Positions 48,169 through 58,870 of a stretch of DNA of 64,000 bases are shown piece after piece. Source of the stretch: Cyclina sinensis (Eukaryota; Mollusca; Bivalvia; Venerida; Veneridae). Where the stretch lies: the NCBI GenBank assembly GCA_012932295.1, contig JAAONU010000004.1:27568304-27632303 (forward strand), in the 5' to 3' direction. Numbering within the stretch: position 1 is the stretch's first letter; every line of letters begins with the position of its first letter. A program made the translations under genes and the position numbers. The notes under the pieces were generated by a model. That model saw only the letters and a list, made by a program, of their open reading frames with translations, had not been told where the DNA came from and searched no databases.

Positions 48169-50921
48169 AATTGTAAAAGAACACTACAGAATGTGAACTC
48201 GAGTCTGCCTTGTGCAGGCAGATTCATATAACCAAAGCTTGTGCCAAGAAATATTTGTTTTAATGTAATAATTTTTTCAGCTCAGTTGTCTAGAATACTA
48301 ATTCCAAAAAAATTGACATTGTTGTAGTCAAGTCTTGTGTTTCAGTTATTGATCTGATCAGTGGCAGGAGACATCTGTCAAGTTCTTTAAGTCTTTACCT
48401 TACAATATTGTTATAAAAACTTGGTTTCCTCCCTTTGTTTTCATGTTCTGTAGATTGAGCAACTGCAGGAAAGTGAAATTGCTTTTTAAAAATAAAGTTT
48501 TCTATGAGGTTTTTGTAATATATTGTGTGTTTATTATTCATTGCAAGTCACTAGACTTTTTCTAAATCAGTAAGCTTAATATTTTGAAAACCAGCCGTAT
48601 AAATTGAAATTTAACAAATTTTGTGTCAAATTTTTGTGGCTGTCAATACTGTTAGATTCTGGATAGAAAATTTTACTTTAAGATATGCTTTTAATTTGCT
48701 TTCTTTCTTTCTTTCTTTCTGATTCATTGATTCCAAGGTCTGTGTTCAAATATTGATCAATTTATTATAGAACTCTTTCTTGTAAATATAATCCTTACTA
48801 TGTTTAAGATCACTATATCTTCAGAGTTTGAGATGATCCTGTTCATCATACAAATAGATTAGAACTTTTTTCTCCCCTGATTATTATAGCAGTCTTTCAT
48901 CTCTCAATCATGAATGCCAAATACATTCTTCAGCAGATGAAAAAAGCTATTGTTACCAGCCAGTGGGCTTATCAGTAAATGAGTTTACCATCAGAAGCCC
49001 CCTGTTCTGTTTCGCTACAGTTGGCACTTACTGTTTGCAGTTGTTGATAAGTGAGAGTTAATAACTCAACCAAATAACAGGAGGTTTGAATGAGACTATG
49101 CTTTTTATGTTAGTTCTCAGAAAAAAGAGGTGTTATAATCCAACAAAAGTCAAGATGTTTCAATTGTGTTAAAGTGGGGATAATCTGGGTTTTATCTCAA
49201 AATACTGTTAATAAGAAGTAGCTGAAGACAAGTTTGTTATATTCATGAAATAAAGTATCTAAAGGCTGCATTAAAATTCGAGGGGCAAATGCAGAAAGGT
49301 TGTAAGTACTACAGACTGAAGAAGCAGTTAGCTTTTTTTTCGGATTCACCACTTGATGTGATAAGATACCAAGCTGTAAAAAGGGCTAGTTGAAAAAGTT
49401 CATGGACAATTTATTTTCAGTCCTTGAGAATATGCCTTTTGGTAAATGCCAGTTTTGTAGTGCAAACAAAAGAGAGAGACTTTCAAATTAACACATGAAC
49501 TAAGAAAAACCAGGAAACCATTTTTGTATCATGTCCTTTAATTTTTTTTTATCCTTTATGATTTTTTTTCTTTTTTGGATTTCTCGACTAATATATAGGA
49601 CCAGTCTTTGTACTTTTTACATGCATTGATATCTCCTTTTGAAGTATTCCATATATCTTTGTGGCCAGTTCATCTACAAATTAGGTCTGAAGTCTGCAAT
49701 ATAATGTCCCAGTAAATTGCTTAATTAAACAAAAACTCTATGGTAATAAGAAGTACCCACTGCACCTACATTACAAAGTCATACTAGTGCTGTAATACTA
49801 GTGCATTAATAAAAACATAAATAGGTAACTCATACAGTTGAGGTAAAGGGTGGTATCATTATTTATCTCCCTGAGGATTGTGATATACATGTATATTGTA
49901 TGGCTTATCAGCTGTGTGCAGTGAGTGATTGTTTTCCAAGATAGAAGGTGCAAGACATAATGCCATTTGATTAGTGTTTCTACGAGTGTTTTCATATATC
50001 TGACAAGTTATTTCTTACAAGTTATTGACGGCATTGGTATATTGGAAAGTTAACACAGGTTTTATGGTCCGTTGTTTTTGGTACCTTCAGAGTATAAGTG
50101 AGTAGAGGAAATACACACAATAATTTCGAGAGGATGGAAAAAAAATAGTGAGTGAAAGTGGGTGGAATGTTTACTTGTCAAATGAGTTGAGATTTTGCTT
50201 CGATACAGTGGCTAGATTATGATATTTCATATAGACGGTTTTTGTCGGTATGGTATACAAGTACGTGGGATATGCTTTTTACGTGGAAGGTTGTTAAATT
50301 GTATATAATATTTGTCTGAGAGCTTTTTGTTTTTGGAAAATATTGAATATGGTTATACAAAGTTACAAGAAAAAGCTCTTGTCTTGTGTGTTACTATTAG
50401 AAAAATTATTATAGAAGTTATTTCAAGGAGTAATTTTGATTAAGACGGCTTGTTGATCCAAAACAGCACTCAAATTAATTAAAGTTTGTATCTGTAATAT
50501 TTAGTTAATTCAGAGGTACAGTACCGTATTGATGGAGTAATTGTTGAAATGCATCACATTAGACAAATTGATGCTACATTGTCTGATATTTATTTTAAAT
50601 GGTTGGAGACAAAGGCATAACTTTAGGATGCTCTCTCTGAATTAATTATTTAAACAATTTCCATTCAAGTCAGGTTCAGGAATTCAAACATTGACAAGTA
50701 AGTGATTTTGACATGGTTTTACTACACTGGAATCTATTAAGCATTTTGGAATATGATGCTTTTAAGATGTAAATTTGAAGGTCTTGGGGAAAAGTGACAT
50801 ATGTTACAATGGAATATTGAAGACAGAATTCATTTCTGACAGATCGTATATATTTTTGCTTATCAAGTTTTCACACCAGGTTCAGTTGAAATTCTATGTG
50901 TTGAAAAAGTTTATCAGAAAC
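48169..50921. other. T-rich intron-like tract
   Basis: No exon-like ORF is seen. A short (CTTT)n run is at about 48703-48720. It contains no recognised repeat. Confidence 0.4.
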
Positions 50922-51051
50922 ATGAAGAGGTTTTTGTCACAGTTGTCAACACAGATAAATTCACAGATCAACGAATGGCAGGCAAATGTGGAACAAGATT
51001 CAAGTATTGTTGGAATGGCAGATTTCAGGATTTCTGACTTAAAACTTTCAG
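50922..51051 (+). CDS. Candidate coding exon ending in a consensus donor
   Basis: From the ATG at 50922, 43 codons (MKRFLSQLSTQINSQINEWQ, then ANVEQDSSIVGMADFRISDLKLS) run to TTTCAG|GTAAAG (GT at 51052-51053) and leave phase 1. The frame is also open upstream, to an acceptor-like TTTTCACACCAG ending at 50879. It could therefore be an internal exon rather than a first exon. The N-terminal half is polar and helix-prone (heptad-like F/L/I spacing). The protein is not recognised. The shared phase with the 62055 exon is compatible with alternative 5' exons of one gene. Confidence 0.35.
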
Positions 51052-51923
51052 GTAAAGTTGCTGTGATTTTTCCAATGGGTAGATACAGTAATGCTTGTTA
51101 GGTAGATGCTATCTGTTTTGAATCATATTCTGTGTTATTATCTGCTACATTTGTAATATTTAGCAGGTTAATAATATCCCCAGCTGTTATGTGTAAATGG
51201 GAAGTGCTACACTTGTTTTTCCAAAAGGCGTTCCCAGTTTTCCCATAAGTTATGAATGTGTTCACTAAACTCATGCAAACCCTTAAAATTTTTAAAATTG
51301 AACACAAGTTAAGCGTTATAAATCTGTAAGCAGCTGGCTTCCATGTGATGCAGAACCAGTAAAATTGATATTGAAAAGCTGATACAGCAATAACATTGTT
51401 AGGTTTTTACATGTATGTAATAGAACTAGAAGGATTGTATTATTTTGAAGCAAAATGCATGAATTCTTCATGTATTAAGATTTTCATGAATTTAAAATTC
51501 TTGCTAAAATTGAGTTATTCAAGTCATTAACATGACATGTTTCCTGTTTCCTTTGAATCGTTTTATTTATGACACTTGGAATTTGTCCTTAAGCAGAAGT
51601 CAGTTGAAATTTATTCACTAAGTTCAGTCACTTATAATTTCTTAATTTTATTATTTGGTAAACTTTATGTTTGCAGTTCACAAATAAAAAGAGACATAAT
51701 TATATCCATATTTCCAAAGAAATAAACTAAGTGTCCAAAATAAAGAAAATGTGGAAATTTCAACATATATCATTTTATCACAATAAAGAAAGTGAATCTA
51801 TGAATTCTTAACTGTATGTATATGATATAAAAACAATCCCTGCTGTTAAAATAGAGCATGGAAACTATACTTGGCTTCTTAGTGTGATTAAAGAATCTAC
51901 AATGGAATTCAATATAATTATTA

Positions 51924-52110
51924 GGAGCAGGTCATTGGTAACGTTCTGGACTGGTAATACAGAGGTTGCAAGTTCAATACCCCAGCTCCACCACTAACAT
52001 CAATAATCTTATTTCAGAGAAGTCCCATGTATTATAAACTGAGCATGGAAAAGAACCAGGGGTGTCTCTGGAATTGGAATCTTACTGTATATCTTAACTC
52101 TGAAGGGGTA
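51924..52110 (+). mobile_element. tRNA-derived SINE, diverged copy of the 41205 family
   Basis: GGAGCAGGTCATTGGTAACG (A box), TTCTGGACTGGTAATACAGA, then GGTTGCAAGTTCAATACCCC (B box) and AGCTCCACCACTAACATC form a tRNA-like head. They align with the SINE at 41205-40936. The body also aligns, including GAGCATGGAAAAGAACCAGG and GGTGTCT. Confidence 0.65.
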
Positions 52111-54084
52111 CAAGTGATTAAGTGACAGATTGTAAAAGTTTGAGTTACTTTCTAAGAAGGATATGGGAGAGTTACTAGTTACTTCATAAGAAGGATATGG
52201 CGTAGTTTCATCCTAAGAAGGTTATGGCATAGTTACTTCCTAAATTTTAAGATATGGCATTTGAGAAAGGTATCATGTAAAAGGTTCCAAACATAGCTGA
52301 GTGCATTAATGCAAAGATGAAGAGTAAAGTAATAAGTTCTTTTTAAAAATCTTAAAATGATTCAAAAGAAACAGGAAACAATATGAATACATTCCATATT
52401 AATACCTTGAATAACTTAATTTTAACATGAATTATACAATTAATGAAAATCATAGTACATGGTAATTCCACAAATTTTGCTGCATAGTAAATATCACTGT
52501 TGTTGAAAGTAGGAATTGCCAAGTGTCATGTGACCTCAAATAAGATGTAAAGGAATCTTTATATATAGCATATCATTTGTGCTTGTCATTGTACTGTGAA
52601 AGTCTTGACAAATTATTCTGTGTTGATTTCATACAGGTCTGTCACTATAAATTGAAATTTCGCTTTTTTCTGGATTTTTTTTTTTTTGCTGTTCTTTAAA
52701 TGATACATCCCAAAGGCTGATTGTAACTATACATTATATATTTGTTCTTGACTTGCCACATCAATGGAATAGCTGATGTTGTATCCCTGTTTACACCTGT
52801 ATTCAATCACAGGTAAAGCTAGTGGGGAGCACCTTTGTAAACATTGGAAGGAAGCACATGTCTGCTTACTGCCATAACTCTATAAACGTGTATTAATAGG
52901 CTTTGGTAATTTCTTAGGGAAAAAATATATAAGAACTGGCAAGGAACTAGCTAGAAAATTCATATAAAAACGTGAATTAAGTAGAACATCGCGTTTTTTA
53001 TATAAGTCTTGTATTTTTTACTGTTGCATCAGACAAAGTATAAGAATTAGAAAAGTATAATGATTATTACTACTGTGATGATTTAAAGGATATTTATAAT
53101 GTAACAAGAATCATTTGAAATCGGCTTTTCTAAATGCAGTATATAACTCATTAACTGTTCCCAGTGTCCAGATTGTTTTTCAGTGTTTTCAGCATGTTCT
53201 GAAGTTTTTCCAGATATATTTTTAGCATTATTTTCATGAGGCATTAGTCGTTACACTGCCCTCATGTAGTATATATTTCATCTGTATTAATGAGTGATAA
53301 ACTTTTACAGCAATCCAAGTACAAAATATGGTACAGTTATAGAAATGGCATTTCAGCTGTGACTAGAATAAAAAGAAATATGGTGAACCTAATTTTCTAC
53401 TTCAAGATTTCCATTTTTCCTTAAATGTTGTTGCTGTACGTGTGCATGTGGTTATTGAGTCATTTATAAAAGAAATATCTAGTGTCTAATAGTACGCCCT
53501 CATCTTTCCTAGTTATTGGAAAATTTCCCGGAATCGCCCCTGCCAGTGGGTCAACATTTGATCTCATTGTGAAAGAGTTTTGTCAATACTATTGGAAATG
53601 TTGTAAGGATAATCGTGTAGTACAGTTCTGTGTGAAATACCGAGTCTGCAGTATTATGCATATTGAAATTCTGCAAGCATTGCTATGACAATACAACAAA
53701 TTTTGTGTAAAGAAATAAAATTCGTAATTGGATAACAGTGTGTCACAGTGTCGCTTAAATTTATTGAATTGGATTTTAATTTGGATTAGACAGCATTGTA
53801 TCTGGAGAAAGGGTGTAATATGTGTTAAGTTATTGCCATGATCTTTTATATGTTTGGCCTTGGAATTGGATCCTGGCAGTTGGATGATTTTACTAGGAAC
53901 AACATTCTAGTATTACTTCGTGAAGAATCAATACAGCTTAGGCATTTTCGAACATGGGTTTAACTCTGTACAAAATTGTATCTTTTTCTCCTGTTGTACC
54001 ATAGGCTAAGGCAAATAAAGATTTTTTATGTTTCTGAGGGTTTTTTTCAGAAGGAGGCTGTTTTGGAAAAGTGTCCTTATATAT
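52111..54084. other. T-rich intron-like tract
   Basis: AAGAAGGATATGGCGTAGTT-like short direct repeats occur near 52155-52235 (three imperfect copies). No gene is recognised. Confidence 0.4.
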
Positions 54085-54101
54085 CAGGGGTCAAATTTAA
54101 C
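54085..54101 (+). repeat. hAT left terminal inverted repeat
   Basis: CAGGGGTCAAATTTAAC lies directly after TTATATAT and pairs with 57125-57141. Confidence 0.85.
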
Positions 54102-54291
54102 TTTTTTGTCTACTGGCAAATATTTGCTAGTGACCATTTTTTCTACTAGCAAAATCAATTTTCTACTAGCTAAGCAATATTTAAAAAATGTGAAAAGTTG
54201 CGGACAAACAGTTGTATCACTGACTGTATGACAAATAAATCTTGAAATCATATTTCTTATGGTTGGATTATCAATCATTTATTACCACTTC

Positions 54292-54297
54292 TTTATT
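54292..54297 (-). terminator. Poly(A) signal of the hAT transposase gene
   Basis: AATAAA on the minus strand, about 45 bases after the TAA stop. A second AATAAA follows roughly 14 bases further on. Confidence 0.5.
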
Positions 54298-54339
54298 TCA
54301 CTCACTGATGAAAAATATAATATAAATATCAATGAGTTT

Positions 54340-56835
54340 TTAATGTCTTGGACCATATGGGAGAACAGTTGGTCTCTTCCTTCTCTGGCCTGATATCCAC
54401 CACCTGTTAACAATTGGACTGGCATCAAAGTCATCAAGGTCAGGGCCTGTCAATACAATCCTTAGTAACTGGTCAATAGTTTCTGTGGATAGATTGCATC
54501 TCCAATCACTTTTAACCCTTTTCATGGCTGAAAATGTTCTTTCACAGCAAGCATTGGACAGAGGGTACACACTGGTCAGGTGAATGATTTTCAGTATGTT
54601 TGTAAAGTCAGATTTGTTCTCATCCTCCTGGCTAATCCGTTGCCAAACAGCTAATGGATGAACATTTCTGTACTTCTGAGGATTCCTGGTCACATGCAAT
54701 TTCAATTCAGTGAATTCCCTTAGTGCATCATTTAAGTCACAGTTGGCTTTTTCAAGTACTGGCTCAAAGTGATTAAAGACATGCCTTACTTCATCAGTCC
54801 CATACTGAAGCAATGCACCATTGTCATGATCTGGCCAATTTTTGTGATCAAATGCATGGCACACAAGGAAGATTTGATCTTCAATTAAGTTCTCAAATCT
54901 TGAATGATAACAATCTATCATACTCTGCACAATAGCTTTCTTCTGAGTATCAAGTGTATCATTTGGAATGAAATTCCTTAAAGTATGCTCTTTGTAAATG
55001 TACTTATTATTTTCATGCTGAACACTTTGAAAAAAGTCTGTCAAACTAGAATCTGGGTTGTCATACAGATTCCGTAAATTCATTTCTGATGCCTGCAACT
55101 TAGAAACGGCACTTGACACATTGATATCTTCTCTCTGAAAAGCAAGGCTTACAGTGGCTACCTCATTTAAGATGTCCTTTGCAAAATGCAGAAACCAAAT
55201 GAACTTGTACTGAAGCATTTTGGAAATGATTCCTTTAACTTTTGAACGATCACTGGCTTTATTAGAGACATCTTCTGCATAATTCTGCAAATGCACAAGA
55301 ATCACAGTCCAGTTTCTTAGTAATTTAGATGTGGCTCGAAGTTTGTGATCAACCCATCGAGTGCCATTCACCTTTTCTGGTTTTAAGAACTCCTCTTCCA
55401 TGATATCTGAAATATCCTGAGCCTCCTTATTACGTTTAGATGAACCTTTATAAAATTCGTAGATAAGCCTCAACACATCTATTACATCATTCATGTAGGT
55501 GTTCTTAAAACAGTCCTTGACTGCCAACTCTAAACGATGGGCTAAACACCAGACTGAAAGAACCCATGGTGCATTTTTATTATCTTTAAGCAGTTTAATT
55601 ACTCCTTTTTTTGAACCCATCATGACACTAGCTCCATCAGAGCAGTACCCTACTAATTTTTCATGGAAGTCAACCAGTCCAAAATCTGAAAATGCCTTTT
55701 CAACACATTCCAAAATTCCCTGAGCTTTTGTATTTGGTGGTTCCTCTAACTTAAAGTATTTTATAACTGGATAAAAATTCTCAATATACTTTATCATTAT
55801 GCATTCTTTTTCACTTTCAGTTCTGTCTGTGGTGCCATCACTGAAAATACTGAAATAATCTGCTTGCTCTAAATTGGCCTTTAAAGTATCAAAATAGTCA
55901 CCTGCTATTTCAGAAATGAAATTTTTACATGCAAGGTCATTGCAATATGTCTCTCCAATGTTAACAGAATTTTTTCGCTGTAGTTGTATCAAAGGTTTAA
56001 AGTCGGTGAAAGGTTTCTCCCTTACAGCAATATAATAGGCAGTGTTGAAAAGATACTGCATTTTCACCATTTCACTGCTCTCCATTTTACTGAAAGATGC
56101 TTCAATATCAGTGGGCATATGTTCAGCAATTTTCTTAGCAGCAGCCTTTGCATCCAAGGCTTTCTTGTGGGTATCAGACTTCTTGTGGGCCACCACACTC
56201 TCCTTCTTGATAAATGAACTGCCGGTGACAAACTGAAAGAAACAAAGTCAATTTTGTTTACATCTTAAAAAAGTCTTAACTTTAAGGAGAATGCCAGATT
56301 GGTTGTGGCTTGATATACATGTATTTGGTTCCAGTACATTAGGATTTGTTATCTGAGAAAAGTAATTATTTTATTTTGTGGAAAGAAATCGAACCTCAGT
56401 ATAGGACCTTTGTGGTTCTTATTTTCTGGGAAATATGCTATACCCAGAGAATCTAAGTAATAATCCAAGAAAACGCATCATAAGAAAATCGTGAGGTACT
56501 TTAAGTACTTTGATTGCAAAGCTTACGTTTGATGATGCATCCTTGGAATAGTCCTTACACACTGCACACCATATTTTAACCACTGTGTTTTTATCAGTGT
56601 CAGAGGTATCGTATATCAATGAAATGTTCAGCTCGGTCTCCCATTTTTTGACCGTTTTGACCGACGCCGTGGGCGCTGATGTTTTCTTCGACGCAGACGA
56701 AGTCGAAGATTCTCCGCTGGAACAGCCACTAGCTACAACTTTGTCATCTTTTTTAGCAGTTTTTGGTTCCGTGCATTCTGGCGAGTTTCCACTATTCGGC
56801 CTTTTGCCGAAGTAACTATAAATTTTTCTCTCCAT
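54340..56835 (-). CDS. hAT transposase (ZNF862/TTF-finger type), two exons, intact
   Basis: Exon 1 is 56835-56527 (103 codons) and exon 2 is 56232-54340 (630 codons plus TAA), joined in phase 0 across a 294-bp GTAAGC...TTTCAG intron, giving 733 residues. The join rebuilds a TTF/BED-like zinc finger: WCAVC (Cys90, Cys93), then FVTGSSFIKKES and VVAHKKSDTH (His119, His125). The RNase-H-like core follows: IFSDGTTD (Asp235), GYCSDGASVMMG (Asp302), the hAT-typical WCLAHRLELAVKD (332/335) and NGTRWVDH. The C-terminal dimerisation motif is YPLSNACCERTFSAMKRVKS, with Glu667 as presumed third acidic residue. A short basic N-terminus (MERKIYSYFGKRP) and a Ser-rich linker precede the finger. There are no stops or frameshifts. 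By family it binds element ends and excises and integrates DNA in the nucleus. Recent activity or domestication are both possible. Confidence 0.92.
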
Positions 56836-57124
56836 TCGAGTTCAGCGGTGCACTGATGCGACATATAAACAAATAGTCTTAGTCGTCTACGCGCTTTAAT
56901 ATCGGATGAACGTATACCGGATTAATTCAACAAGCGTCTACAAGTAGAGCGATCACGTGACCGGTGCTAGGGACATTTTTCACGCACCGGCAAACGTGGA
57001 TTTTCGGATAAGTCAGATTTTGGGATGTCTGCCGATTTTCCGGCGCACTCGCAAATTATTTCGAGTGCTAAAATTTTGCACTCGCATTTTCTCATTTTCG
57101 CTCGCATTTTGCGAGTTTGCGACC

Positions 57125-57141
57125 GCTAAATTTGAACCCTG
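57125..57141 (-). repeat. hAT right terminal inverted repeat
   Basis: Reads CAGGGTTCAAATTTAGC on the minus strand, the transposase promoter side. It is followed outward by TATATATA. Confidence 0.85.
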
Positions 57142-57285
57142 TATATATACCGGTATATATTTATATATATAATAGGTGTTGACTTTTCTGTAGTGGATGT
57201 TTCCATCATTCAGTTTAGACAGAACAATTTTTGAAGTACAGTGGGTATTAGTAAAAAGCTTTCTTACTTTGAAGCTTAACAGTTA

Positions 57286-57342
57286 GTGCAGACCATGCAT
57301 AGTCAGACTGTGTAGATGTGCAGATCTTTCAATGGTCTGCAC
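57286..57342. repeat. Short inverted repeat GTGCAGACCAT ... ATGGTCTGCAC
   Basis: Perfect 11-base arms (57286-57296 and 57332-57342) enclose a 35-base loop. The arms share GTGCAGACC with the hairpin at 22485, so it may be a diverged member of that family. Confidence 0.5.
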
Positions 57343-58547
57343 TGGGCATCGAGGCAAAAGCAGCTGCCTAACAGTAGTGAGAAAAGGTTACTAAATTGCA
57401 ACAAAATTGTTGTTTTCTTTGATTTTAATTTAGTTGAGATGAAAATAAATTATGAATATCATACATTGTGAAAGATTAAAGCATTATTGATGATTGTTAT
57501 TATAACTGTATGGACACGATTTGGTGGACTTGGTTAGCTGTTTTTTTTTTAAGAGTTTTGAGTACTAGCTGTATTAGCCCCATCAAATGCCCAGATTGCT
57601 AAGAAAAATCGAGAGAAGGGGGCACTTAAAGGGGCACTTATAAAAAGCCTACTGGCTAGTCCAAGATGCAAGAGTAGTTTATTTTACCAGACAGTCATGA
57701 AGTCTGTATGTGCTGTAACAAAACAGAAAAGAAACAACAATGCAAAAGCATGTTTATTTACGAATTTTCTATTGCCTTATTCATTAGCAGGTCAAAAAAC
57801 ACATGGAGGGCATTTATAGGGGCATGCGGTATGGGGATGGCGATGGGGGATTACGGTAATTTTGGTCTAATTCTCTTCCAGCGTGCTCTAATTGAAAGCT
57901 GAGACTAATATTGAAGGCCTTAAACTAAGTTACTGACATCATGTTGATTATCAATTACAAGTTCTAATGAAACTGAACTCACATAATTATGAAATAACTT
58001 GAAGTTTGGGCATGTACCAGTGGCTTAATTGAAAAAGCTATGTTCATTATTGGCATTATTGACAGAGGGCTGAATGTTTGCAAACTAGAATTTTGTGATA
58101 TTGCTTAATTTTTCGAGATTTTTAAACACTGTAAACAACCTCGTACATCTGTAAAAGGTTGATTCTTCATCTCGTTTGTGTGTGTTAGGAGACATGGACT
58201 GAATGTAACACTTGATAAGAAAGACCTTTTATCACAGAAAATTAAAGTACTCATTGATTTATTAATGAAAGATGTTGTGATTTAGTCAGTAGGCCAGTGG
58301 AAGTGTGTGTTCCTGCTGTAACATTTCTAGAAGTCCTCTCTGGAATGATAATTGTCATAATGTCCAGGATGTTCTCTTTGCTGTTGATTATATAGACTAG
58401 GTCCTCAGATTATAAAGTTACAAACTGTAAATTATCATCCTCTGAATGTTTAGCTAGTTCAAGCTGGCAAAATGCAGTCAGGGTGGAAAAAAACTGTCAT
58501 AAGTTTGAAATACTTAAACAGAAATGGCCATTATCAGGTTATAGTTT
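57343..58547. other. T-rich intron-like tract
   Basis: No exon, RNA gene or recognised repeat is seen. Confidence 0.4.
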
Positions 58548-58870
58548 TTATGCCCCTGGAGGGAGCATATTGTTTTTGGTCTGTCTGTGTGTTTGTTTTT
58601 TTGTTTCTTTGTTTGCTTGTCACAAAACATTAACGTTTTTGAAGCCAAGCCAGGAGAGGGGCATTGCTTTATTTCGAACATAGCACTAAAAATTGTTCTT
58701 CCTGCTCCAGAAATGGACATTATCAGGTTATGGTAATCCTCCTGTTCCAGAAATGTCATAATCAGGGTATGGTTTTTCTTATTGCTCCAAATTGGCTAAT
58801 ATCAGGTGATTTTTTTTCTTTCTGCTGCAGAAATGGCCAATATCAGGTTATGATGAACATGCATTTTCAG
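58548..58870 (-). repeat. Pearl-like end plus ~45-bp degenerate repeats
   Basis: On the minus strand ATGCTCCCTCCAGGGGCATA followed by AAAACT is a terminal hairpin like those at 9275 and 41727. It is preceded by an ACAGACAGAC remnant (GTCTGTCTGTG on plus). On the plus strand TGCTCCAGAAATGG-CATTATC then AGGTTATGG recurs at about 58702, 58742, 58786 and 58823 with 37-45 base spacing; an earlier relative lies at 58519. Confidence 0.5.

Larger units (their letters stand above)
54085..57141 (-). mobile_element. Complete hAT-superfamily DNA transposon
   Basis: The element is bounded by CAGGGGTCAAATTTAAC (54085-54101) and, inverted, CAGGGTTCAAATTTAGC (57141-57125), matching at 15 of 17 positions. 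CAGGG starts are typical of hAT ends. The immediate flanks share TATATAT (54078-54084 and 57142-57148); hAT normally makes 8-bp duplications, and the eighth base does not match in this AT-only context. Sub-terminal repeats differ at each end. CTACTAGCAAA-like copies lie on the left (54109-54171), and CTCGCA(A/T)TTT-like and GAGTGC copies on the right (57045-57118). The transposase gene runs on the minus strand. The 3057-bp size is normal for the superfamily. Confidence 0.9.

Noticed and set aside
57142..57149. A perfect 8-bp hAT target-site duplication
   Set aside because: Only seven bases (TATATAT) match in register, and the flanks are AT repeats, so the duplication is plausible but not proven.
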